Shown here: positions 30,225 to 42,200 of the stretch, piece by piece | Layout: every line of letters begins with the position of its first letter | Numbering within the stretch: the first letter of the stretch is position 1 | Assembly: GCF_901542415.1 (NCBI RefSeq) | Contig: NZ_CABEHV010000004.1 | Coordinates: forward strand, 620,001-684,000 | DNA length: 64,000 nt | Direction of reading: 5' to 3' | Origin: Streptococcus mitis | GTDB taxonomy: Bacteria > Bacillota > Bacilli > Lactobacillales > Streptococcaceae | Program-made: the position numbers and the translations under genes | Notes under the pieces: generated by a model | The model's database searches: none | Told to the model about the DNA's origin: nothing | Seen by the model: only the letters and a program-made list of their open reading frames with translations

Positions 30225-33200
30225 TTATTCTTCGTCTTTTCTTTTCTTACGAGCAATCAATCCGAATCCACTCAAAGCTCCTAGAAGTCCAAGTGCTGCA
30301 AGACTAGAGTGTGCTTCTGTACCTGTATTTGGAAGTTCACGTTGACCATCCATATACTGTGGTGTAGCAGGCTCTGCTGGTTGTTCAGGTGCCACTGGAA
30401 CTACTGGTTGTTCAGGAGTCTCAGGTGTCACTGGAACAGGATTTGGTGCAGGACTAGGTTCTGGTTGAGGAGTTGGATTTGGTTGAGGTTGTGGAGTTGG
30501 TGTATTACCACCTCCGCCTCCATTGTTGCCACCACCATTATTTGGCTTAGGAACAGGGATGTACTTGATTGGCGTATCTTGAGTTGGATCTGCCGGTACA
30601 ACCGGTACTTCATATCCTTTCGTTGGATCGTTTGGATCAACTGGTTTCAATGGATTTCCATTTGGATCTACAGGGATAAATCCTGGTACGTATGGTACAC
30701 GTGGTCTATCTGTTCCTGGTTTCGTTGGATCTGTCGGATCGTTTGGATATGGAGTTGGTGGAACTTGTGTTTGTCCCTCTGGTAATTTTGGAATCCATGA
30801 TCCAAGTTTGTCGTAAACAACTCTTTCAGTGATGTTTACACCTGCTGTTGCTTTAATATCTTTTTGAGATGATTCGATATCTCCGCCACGAGCGATATAT
30901 CCATCCACTTTCGGTAACTTGTTACCATCTAAGATAGTATCATTGCCTACTACTATCCATTCACCATATGTGATATCTCCAGTTACTAGGTTCACTTTCG
31001 CAGTACGTTTGAACTTGATTGTTTCAGTGTGAGTAGCTGCGACTTCTTTTCCATTGCGATCCACATAAGTGATTGTACGAGTTGCAGTTGTTTCTGTAAC
31101 CATATCTTTCACTGTTTCAGGCCATACTGGGCTGTTTGGATCTTCTGGGAATACTGGTTTACCTGGTTCTGGCGTTGATGGTGTTACTGGTTTCAGTGGG
31201 TTGTTTGGACCTACTGGTTTCGTTGGATCAGTTGGCACCTGTGGTTGATCAGGGCTATTTGGATCTGTAGGTACAATTAATGGAGTAACTTTAACGTTGA
31301 AGATTTGATCTTTATCTTTATCGTTGTCGAATACTCTATCTGTATCTGCTGAAGGGTAATCGTTGCTTGTTACAACATAACCTTTCTTAACAAGTTCTTT
31401 AATCTTGCTTTCAACATCTCCAGACTTAGTGAATTTAGATCCTGAATCTCCTTGATCTACTACTGGATCAGATACTACTTTACCATTGTTATCTACGAAG
31501 TTAGTGATAGCTTTTTGTTTATCATTTTCATAAACGATTGGTGTATCCGTACCTGGATCTGTTGGCACTGGTGGTACTTCATATCCTTTAGATGGATCTT
31601 TTGGATCCACTGGTTTCAACGGTACAAGTGGGTTAGTGTTTGGATCCACTGGTTTCGTTGGGTCTTGTGGAACTTTTGGTGTTGTTCCTGGGATATGAGG
31701 AATTACTGGTACTTTCGGACTATTTGGATCTTGTGGATCTGTTGGTTTCGTTGGACTTGGTGGTACAACTTTACCTGGATCTTGAGGATCATTATCGTAA
31801 GGCGTTGGAGTTGGTGGTGTTACACCTTCTGGTACTTTCGGTACAAGTCTTCCAACTGGAACGTAAACTACTTTGATTGTTTCATCTTTAGAGTTTTCAG
31901 TTAATCCTGTAGTTTCAGCTACTTCTTTTTGAGCTGGATCTTTCAGAACGTATCCTGGAACTACTGGTGATGTTACTTTATCAAATGTAGTATCGTTGTT
32001 TACTGGAGTCCATTTACCATATTCGATAGTGCCTGTAACAACGTTAATCTTAGCTTCACGAGTAAATGTTACTTTGTCAGTTGCTTTGTCTGCAACTTCT
32101 TTATCTGTACCATCTTCTACATAAGTGATTTTACGAGTAACGTGTTTAGTAGTTTCAAGTTTGTTAATTAACTCTTCAGTCCATTTTGGTCCATCAGGAT
32201 TATTTGGATCGATTGGTTGTCCTGGTTTTGGAGTATTTGGATCGTCTGGATTTGTTGGGTCAAATGGTTTAATTGGCTCAACGTGTGGTATTAACACTAC
32301 AGTGTATTCTTGATCTTTTCCAGAATCTTTGTCAAAGTTTCCGTTATTATCTTTACCATAGTTGTTGCTTACTAGATCATATCCTTTAGCAATTAACTTA
32401 GCAATTTCTGTAGTTACTTCTGTTGCTTTCGTTAATGGCTCACCTGATTTACCAGTTTCTTCGATGTTCGTTACACCTGGAATTGGGTTCCCACTTGGAT
32501 CTACGAATTTCGTTACTGCTTTTTGAGTATCTTTTTCGTAATTGATTTCAGTGTTCTCTGTAGGTGTTGTAGGTGTTGGTGGTACATATCCTTTTGTTGG
32601 ATCTTCTGGATCTACTGGTTTCAGTGGGTTTCCATTTGGATCTTTTGGTGTTGTTCCTGGGATATGTGGAATCACTGGTACGCTTGGTTTATTTGGATCG
32701 TTTGGATTTGTTGGATCGTTTGGATCTACAACTTTACCTGGATCTTTTGGATCATTTGGATATGGAATTGGATCGATTGGTGTTTCACCTTTCGGTACAT
32801 TTGGCACCCATGTTCCTACTGGTACGTAAACTACTTTGATTGTTTCATCTTTAGAGTTTTCAGTTAATCCTGTAGTTTCTGCTACTACTTTTTGAGTTGC
32901 ATCTTTCAGAACGTATCCTGGAGCTACTGGTGATTTCACTGCATCGAATGTAGTGTCTTTAGATGTCCAAGCTACATTAGGATCAACAATCTTACCAGTT
33001 ACGACATTAACTTTCAAGTCACGAGTGAATGTTACTTTGTCAGTCACATCGGCTGTAGATTTATTTCCATCTTTATCTAAGTACTCAACTTTGCTTCCAT
33101 CTTCTTTCACATAAGAAATTGTACGGTTAACATGCTTAGTTGTGTCTAATGACTTGATTAGCTCTTCTGTCCATTTTGGTCCATTTGGATTTTCTGGATC

Positions 33201-36200
33201 AATTGGTTGTCCTGGTTTTGGAGTATTTGGATCGTTCGGATTTGTTGGATCAAACGGTGGAACGTCTACAACTTTTGGTTTCACTGTTACTACGAAGTTT
33301 TGATCAACTTTTGTATCTTTATCGAAGTTCTTATCTGTCGCTGTTGTGAATCCGTCAGTTACTAATTCATATCCAAGTACTTTCAAGTCAGCAAGTTTAT
33401 CTGCTGTTGAGTAGTTAATTGCTTCTCCAGATTTTCCTTCTAAGTTATCTGTGTGAAGAACAGTGTTTGCTCCTTCAACAACATACTTAACTGTTGCTTT
33501 TTGAGTATCTTTTTCATACTTAATTTCAGTATTTTCAGTTGGAGTCTTAGGTGTCGGTGGTACATATCCTTTAGATGGATCTGTTGGATCAACTGGTTTC
33601 AGTGGATTTCCATTTGGATCTTTTGGTGTTGTTCCTGGGATATGTGGAATCACTGGTACACTTGGTTTGTTTGGATCGTTTGGATTTATTGGATCGTTTG
33701 GATCTACAACTTTTCCTGGATCTTTTGGATCATTTGGATATGGAATTGGATTAATTGGTGTTTCACCTTCTGGTACTTTCGGTGTCCATGTTCCAACTGG
33801 TACGTACTCTACTTTGATAGTTTCATTATCAGATTTAGGAGTTAAGCCTGTTGTTTCTGCTACTTCTTTTTGAGCTGTATTTTTCAGAACATATCCTTTA
33901 ACTACTGGTGATGTTACTTTATCAAATGTAGTGTCGTTGTTAACAGCTGTCCATCCACTGTCAGTGTCAGTTGCTGGTACATCTGCTTTACCGTCACCAT
34001 TTGTGTCGTATCCTACTAGAGAACCATCTTTTGGATTTACAATTGCTGTACGTTTGAAGTTTACTTTGTCAGTTACTTTTGGTGCTTCAGTTGATGATAC
34101 TTCTTCATCAGTACCAGCTTTAACGTAAGTAATTGTACGAGTTACTGTCTTAATGTTGTTTAGTTTATTAAGAGCATCTTCAGTCCATTTTGGTCCGTCC
34201 GGTTTATTCGGATCGATTGGATCTCCTGGGTTAGGGTTCTTAGGATCTTCGTTAGGGTTCTTAGGATCTGTTGGAGTTACTGGAACTGGTTTAGCTACTG
34301 TTACGTAGTAAACTTGAGACACTCCGTTTTCACCTTTATCATCAACGCTATCGAATTCTCCTTCTTTTCCTGGATATTCTTTTTGATCTGCTTTATTTGA
34401 TACTACACTGTATCCAGATTTTTCTAATTCTGTAACAATCTTAGCGACTTCACCTGCTTTAGTGAATTTAGATCCTACATCTCCTGCTTCTGCGAATGAA
34501 GTATGAACTGCATTACCATCTTCATCTACGAAGTGAACGATTGCTACTTGAGAACCATCTTTAGCATAAACAATGTTAGTGTCTTGTGTTGGATCTGTTG
34601 GTACTGGTGGTACTTTATATCCGTCTTCTGGTCTACCTGGTGTTACTGGCTCTAATGGTTTACCTGTAGATGGATTTAATGGAGTTACTCCAGGTATATG
34701 AGGAATCACTGTTGTTGGTGTTCCTGGTCTTGTTGGATCCGTTGGATCTTTTGGATATACCTTAGGTGTTGTATCAGTTCCTGGCGGTACTGTTACTCCT
34801 TCTGGTACTACTGGTACATATGAACCAAGTTTCTTATACACTACTACTTCTGTAATATCTCCTGCAGTCTCTGTTACTTCTTTAGCTGGTACAGTTGCTC
34901 TGTCCACAATGTAACCGTCGATTGCTGGTGATGTTACTTCTTCGAATGATTGTTTATCTGGAGTCCAGTTTCCAAATGTAATCTTACCTGTTACAGGGTT
35001 GATTGTTGCTGAACGTTTGAATGTTAATGTTTTCTCTTTCTTGTCAGCTACATCTGTAAGTTTATCCGCTGGTACTTCTGTTCCATCTGAGTAGATGTAC
35101 TTGATTGTACGTTTAACGTCTTCTTGAAGTCCGTTTTCTAACTCTTTGATTAACTCTGGTGTCCATTTTGGTCCGTCTGGATTTTGTGGATCGATTGGAG
35201 TATTTGGAGTTGGTGTTTCATTATCTGGACTTACTGGGATTTCTTTAACAGTTACTAACACTTTGTACTCTTGGTTTGTAGTTGCGTCTGCATCAAATGT
35301 TCCGTTTTCTGGATATCCATTTTCTACTACTGTGTATCCTTTAGCTTTCAATGCGTTGATTGTGTCTGTTACTGATTGTCCTTTTGTGAAGGCTTTTCCT
35401 GTATCTCCTGTATCAACGATTGATTTCGCTACTGCACCTTTTTCAGTCTTATCAGTTTCGCTGTTTACTTCGATGAAGTGAACTACTGCTACTTGTGATC
35501 CGTCTTTAACATACGTGATTGTAGTATTTTGAGTTGGATCTTTAGGTACTGGTGGTAAGTCGTATCCACCATTTGGATTTTTCGTTAATGGTGTTCCGTC
35601 TGGTCCTACTGGAGTTGTTCCAGGGATTTCAGGAATCGTTGTTGTAGTTGGAGTTCCTGGTTTTGTTGGATCTTCTGGAGTCGCATTTGGATATGGTTTT
35701 GGTGTCTTATCGAAGTCCGCTGGAGGTGTTACACCTGCTGGAACTACTGGCACGTATGAACCAAGTTTGCGGTAGATAATTGTTTCCTCTGTATCTTTAT
35801 CTGTCGCTCCTACATTAGCATTTGCTGTGGATGTTTTCGCTGAAGCAATGTATCCATCTTTAGCTGGAGTTGTTACTGCAGTAAATTCTTTCGTTTCTGG
35901 TGTCCATTTACCATATTCAAGGGTTGCTCCTGTTACAGAATCAATCTTAGCAGTACGTGTAAATGTTACTTTTTGAACGTTGTCTGCAATTCCTGCATCT
36001 GATCCATCTTCAAGTTTGTAGTGAACTGTGTGAGTTACTTCTTCGATTAATCCTAATTCTTTCAACGTACGTTTCTTAGGATCGTTTTCTACTACTTTAT
36101 TTGGATCTGGATTTTCACCTGGCGTTACTGGGTTTGGATCAACGTTTGTTGTTGAAGGGTTGTACACTACTGTTTCAACGATATCTTTATCTGTTGCTGT

Positions 36201-39200
36201 TACACCTGTTTTCTCAGCTACTTTTTCTACTGTTGGTGTGTAGTTCGTTACTGAAGGCGAGACTTTCTCAGCGAATTTATCACCATTTACTGGTGTCCAT
36301 GGAGCTGCTTCTTTCGTAGTTGCATTCCCATCGTTATCTAAGTATGTTACTTCTCCAGTTACAGCATTTATTTTCGCTTTACGTGTGAATGTTAATGTTT
36401 CTTTAACTGGCTCTGCAGCTTTAGAACCGTCATTCTTCACGTAGTTGATTGTACGAGTAACTTGTTCTACTAATCCTAATTCTCCATAAGTACGTCCTTT
36501 AGGATCGTTTGGTACTTTATCCTCTGGTTTTGGTGTCACTGGTGTTTCAGGATCACGTGGTGTCGTTGGATTTGTTGGAGTTGGATTTGTTGGATCCACT
36601 GGATTGTTGTTTGGATCTAGTGGTTTAGTTGGATCAACTGGAAGTTCTTTACCTTTCACAATGACATAGTATTGTTGGCTAGGTACTTTCTCATCAGCTG
36701 CTCCTGTAGCTTTATCACTTACAGCATCAAATGTACGAGTTGCTTCTTTGTAGAATCCTTCTTTATCTGTTGTGTAAAGTGCATCTGTTGGAGCTACTAC
36801 TTCATATCCTTTAGCTTCTAACGCAGCTTTAACTTTATCTACATTAGATTTGCTAATTTCTTTTCCTGTATCTCCAGTTTCAACTACTGATTCGTTTACT
36901 GAGTTACCTTTTTCATCTACAAAGTGTACTACCGCTACTTGTGATCCGTCTTTAACGTAGATAATTGATGTATCTTTCGTTGGATCTGTTGGTGTTGGTG
37001 GTACGTATCCTTTACTTAGATCGTTTGAATCAACTGGTTTCAATGGTTTTCCATCTGGTCCTACTGGTGTAGTTCCTGGGATTTGTGGAACGATTGGTGT
37101 TGTTGTTCCTGGTACCACTGGGTTCGTTGGATCTGGATCTTTAACTTTTGAACCATCTTGTGGATCATTGTTATAAGGTTTTGGATCTACGTTTGTGTTT
37201 GCTGGAGGTGTGATTCCATCTGGAATTACTGGTACATATTTACCTACTGTTTTGTAGACTACATTTTCAGTAATATCTTTATCAGTTGCTTTAACTTCTA
37301 CATCTTTCTTGGAAGCTTCTACATCACCAGTTGCAACATATCCTGCTACTACTGGAAGATCAGCTTTACCTGCTAATGTAGTTCCATTTGTAGCTACCCA
37401 ATCTCCATAAGTGAATTCTTTTGTAATTGGATCAATTGTTACTGGACGTTTGAATGTTACTGTGTTTGTAACTGTGTCAGCTGCTAATTGACCTGCTTTA
37501 GCAGCGTCTTCAGCTTTTAGTTCACTTGTTACATCTGAGTATTTGTACGTAATTGTACGTGTTACTGTTTCTGAACGAGCATCTCTTAACTTATCAATCA
37601 AGTCTTTAGTCCATTTTGGTCCATCTGGATTGTTTGGATCAATTGGTTTACCTGGTTGAATTGGGTTGTTAGGATCTACTGGTGTAGATGGATCATCATT
37701 TGGAACTTCATCAGTTGGTGTAATCGTTACTGGTTTAGCTTGACGATATACTACTGTTTCTGTAATATCATCTGCTTCTGCCGCAACTGTTACCGATGGT
37801 ACTGTTGCTGTACTTGCGATGTAGTTTGCTACCGCTGGAATATCAGTTGCTGTTGGTGACGCTACTGCCGCAAGTTCCTTAGCTGGTGTCCAATCTCCGT
37901 AAGTAATGTCTCCTGTTACTAAGTTTACATTTGCTGTACGTGTAAATTCTGCAGTTTGTTCTACTACTTTTTGTGCACCTGTTGCTGGATCAATTACTGG
38001 AGTTCCATCTTCGTATACATACTTAATTGTACGTTTTACAGTATCTGAATTCTTCAGATCTTTAACCGAACTTGGCCATTTTGGTCCATCTGGATTACTT
38101 GGATCTACTGGTTGTCCTGGTTCTGGTTTCACATAACCTGGAGTAGTTGGATCAAATGATGGAATATCAACTACTTTAGCTTTGAATTTCACCACGTATT
38201 CTTGATCAACTGCAGCATCTTTATCGAATTTATCAGTTGATACAAATCCATTATTTACTAGTTCGTAACCTTTCTTAACTAGCTCAGCAATCTTATCAGT
38301 TACTGAAGTTGCTGTTGTAGCTGGGTAAGCTGCTTCTGATTTACCTGTTACTGCGATTGGATCTGCAAGACCTGGAGTAATTACTTTATCTGTATTAGTA
38401 GGGTCTACTTCTACGAATTTAACTACAGCTTTTTGAGCAACTGGAGTATAAAGTACTGTGATCTTGTAGTCATCTGCTTCTGCATCGATTGCTGCAGTCG
38501 CTTCTACAGTAGCATTATCTGGAGTATATCCAGTCACTTCTGGAGAGTTAACAAGGTTGAACTTATCGTCTTTTGCTACTTCTGCAGGTGTTAACGTTAC
38601 ACCAGTAGCTGTTCCACCTACCGGAGTCCATGGTCCAAATGTAACGATTGCTTTTTGAGCAGCTGTTGCATCTGCAGCTATCGCTTTGTTTGTGATGTAA
38701 TCGTAGTAAACTGTACGAGCTTTGTATTCTTCTGGCGAATCATATCTACTAGCATCTAACACAGCTTTATAAGCAGCATATTCTGCTGGATACTCTTTCG
38801 CAGCTAATGTGTAGTCGATTGTACGGTCACGTTCAAAGTGAAGTGTTTCAGTCACTGTTGGTGCAGCCGTTGTTCCACGTTTATCTGCTGGTACATCATC
38901 TGTACTTGCATATTTGTATTCGATTGTACGTGTTACTTCTTGAGTATCTTTAATTTGACGAAGAACTTTTTTATGACGTAGGTAAACATTGAACGCTTGG
39001 TCTACATCTTTATCATCATCAAACTTACGTCCACCTTCAATAGCTGTACCTTGAGTATTGTTTGTATAGTCATCTGTTACTAATTCATAACCAAGGTCTT
39101 CATATTTCTTGATTGTGTCAGCTGTTAGGTAAGGAATCTTCGTATGAGATTTACCTTGAAGTTCTGGAACACTGTAAGTTGTTTTCGCATCCGCACCCGT

Positions 39201-42200
39201 AGTAGGAGCAGTTGCTGCTGTTTGAACTTCAAGAATACGAGCATCACCTGTCGCATCTAAGTCGATGTATGTTACTTTGGCTTTTTGAGTATCAGCTTTA
39301 TAAACAACATACATATCGAAGTTGTCTTTGTCGTCTGATCTTATTGCAGAAGAAGCTGGTTTATACGTTCCTACATCTTTTGTATTTCTATCAATCGGTT
39401 TATAAGTACCAATTTCCTTAGTATCTTTAATATGAGCCATTTCTCCTGTTGCATTTGGAGCATTGTATTCTAAAGTTACAACATTCGCTGTATAACCTTT
39501 TACAGTAGGAGAAACTATACTATTCATCTCTTCGTTATTTTCTCCATGTTTCCAATCGGAAATAATCAATGTTCCTTGAGAGAATTTAGTACCTTTAGGT
39601 ATTTCAGTTCCTGCTGTGTATTCTGTACCATTTACATCTCTAACTGTATTCGCAGTTACCATCGGTTGGTCTAATACACCATCTTCATCAAACATTTTAT
39701 ATGTACGAGTATAGTTTAGAGTTTGAGAACGTGTTACTGGTTCATTATTGATTGATAAAATTGGATTATTATTTTTATAAGAAGCTTGACTAGTAGCTGT
39801 TGCATCATTATCACTCTCATACACATAGTGAATTGTACGTGTAATTGATGCTTCTGTAGCTGGTGTTACTATTGGTGTGTATTTTGCTCTACCGTAATCA
39901 GTACCATATTTTTCTGTAACTTTATCATTTGCTACAACATCATTATAGTCTATATCTGGTTGTACTAAATCTACACCTGTTCCTCTTCCTACAAATCCAG
40001 GTTCTGGTGTAAATGTAACTTCACCTGTTGGTTTTCCACTTGCATCTTTCACAAGTTCGTATACCCCTTCACCTGTGATTGTTACTTTAGAATCGTTAGT
40101 GTTTGCCAGGTCATAACTACGTGGAACCTCTGTTATTGCTCCTGTTGTAGGATCAAGATGTGTTGCACTTGGTAATACAACTTGATTTAACGGTAATATT
40201 CTCTTAACTTTAGTACCTGCTGGAATCGTGTTAGTTGCACGATATTTACCATCAACTTTTACAACATCACCTTTTCCTACAATCTGACTAATAGATGTTT
40301 CTTTAGCCAAAGTAGAAATTTTTCCTCCACTTTCACGTGGAATAGTATCACCTGTATTATAAGTAACATTATTCCAAGTATTATTAGCTGTCGACACTAG
40401 TGAATTTTTAAGTTTAGCTCCTGTTGGAATTCTTCCTCTGGCAGGAATAGTAGTCTCTGTACCGTTGGCTAGAGTAACAACCGTGTCTGCTGTAACAGGA
40501 TGAGGATCAACTGGACTAGATCCCGCTGGGATAGTTTTTCCAGTAACAAGTCGAACATTATTTACTACAACAGAACCTGTACCTGTTACTACCACATCTG
40601 CATCTTCAGCAATTTTCGCACGCGCTGGTAATTTATCTTTATCAGGAGTATATGTTACTACCTTCCCATCAGCAAGTGTTAATGTAGTAGCCTTACTTAC
40701 TTCAGTATCTTTATCGTATGAAGATTTATTACTTTCTAAAGTATCCGCTAATTTTATACTCTTATTCTTATCTATGATTTCGAATTCATTAGCATACCTA
40801 GAATCTGTAATCTTATCTCCTGTTTCAGTTTCCACTGTTCCGTATACTGGGATTTGAGGTCTAGCACTTTGTTTTTTACCTTGAACATCAGTAGTTGTAG
40901 TATCTTCACCTATTGGTCTCACATCAATAACAGTTGGAATATAACTAGTATCCATTGTTTTATAACCATTATTTCCATTATTTGTATTTTCAAGAACCTT
41001 ATCTTTTTCTGCTAATGTGGTAGATGCTTTAGAAGCCTCAATTGTATCATTATTAGCTTCCCATCCAGTTGAATTATTATTATCATCCCATGCACGTACT
41101 GCAATACCTTTCGCCGTTCCCACATAAGACTTATTAGGTTTAAATGTTAATGTAGTTTCATATAACCCATTTCCTACAGAAGTATTTTTACCTTCATTAG
41201 CAGGATTAACTTTATATGTACCTACTTCATTTCCTGCAGTATCATATTCTGTGTACTCACTTAATAAATATTCTATTTTCCCAGTTAATGGGTTTGTAAC
41301 TTTAAGTCCTTTACCCAAAACTTTATTATTTTTATCTTTTACTGTTACATATTCTCCTGAATATACAGTGGCACCATTTCGTTCTACATGAACCTTGCCT
41401 GTAGAGTCTACACGATAATTTGCAGGTAATCCAGACTTATCAGCAATAGCTTCTTCTGACGCGACTTGCTTATCAGTTAGAACTATTTTCGGCGATAAAT
41501 TCTCATTTTCAATTTGCGCCCATTTCGTATATTTAGAATCTTTATTTTTACCATTCGCTGTAAACATCGCATTAGTTGGTAGTGTAACTGTTTGTTCTCG
41601 CCCTTGATATCTTTTTGTCTCATGTCTAGTACCACGTGGCATGTGAACTACATGTGTTTGGAAATCCTCTACTTCCCCTGATGATGCCACGCCTGTTGGT
41701 TCTAGAATCTCATCTTTTGTTAATGAAATACGTAAACGTACTCCTAAGCTATCTGCTGAAGTATCTAGTAATTGTGGTGTGTTTTTAAATTTAATATTGT
41801 AAGTTCCATTTTTGTTAACTTCTACGATTTCTGAAGATTCATTAAGATCAAATTTACCGTTGTTGTTGAAGTCTACCCATCCACGGATATAAGCTTTATC
41901 ATTATTAACACCTAGGTTAGCACGAACACCTTCAAGGACATATTCATTACCTTGGGCTTGACGTAATTTGTACTCAGTTGCTACCGCTGGATCAAGAAGT
42001 TGGCTTTCTCCTTCATCTCCCAGAGTACCTTCACCTAGAGCACCTGTTGTGTGGTTATAAACTCCACGAATCGGAAGCTTAGATACTGGGTTCGCCATCT
42101 CAATAACATCACCTTGATTTAAAAGTACACGTGTGTGATCCTCTTTTTCAATTACAGCATTACCATTCGGTAATAATAAGTATGTACCTGTTACACCCTT

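Noticed and set aside
30309..39421. Long + strand open frames inside the adhesin (for example the Trp-rich frame at 30309-30785)
   Set aside because: They are antisense shadows of a biased, repeated coding sequence. The residues are low-complexity and there are no ribosome sites.
30560..39860. Regular repeat spacing resembling a CRISPR or satellite array
   Set aside because: The periodicity is that of protein modules of about 0.8-1.1 kb in an open frame, not short repeats with unique spacers. No cas genes are present.
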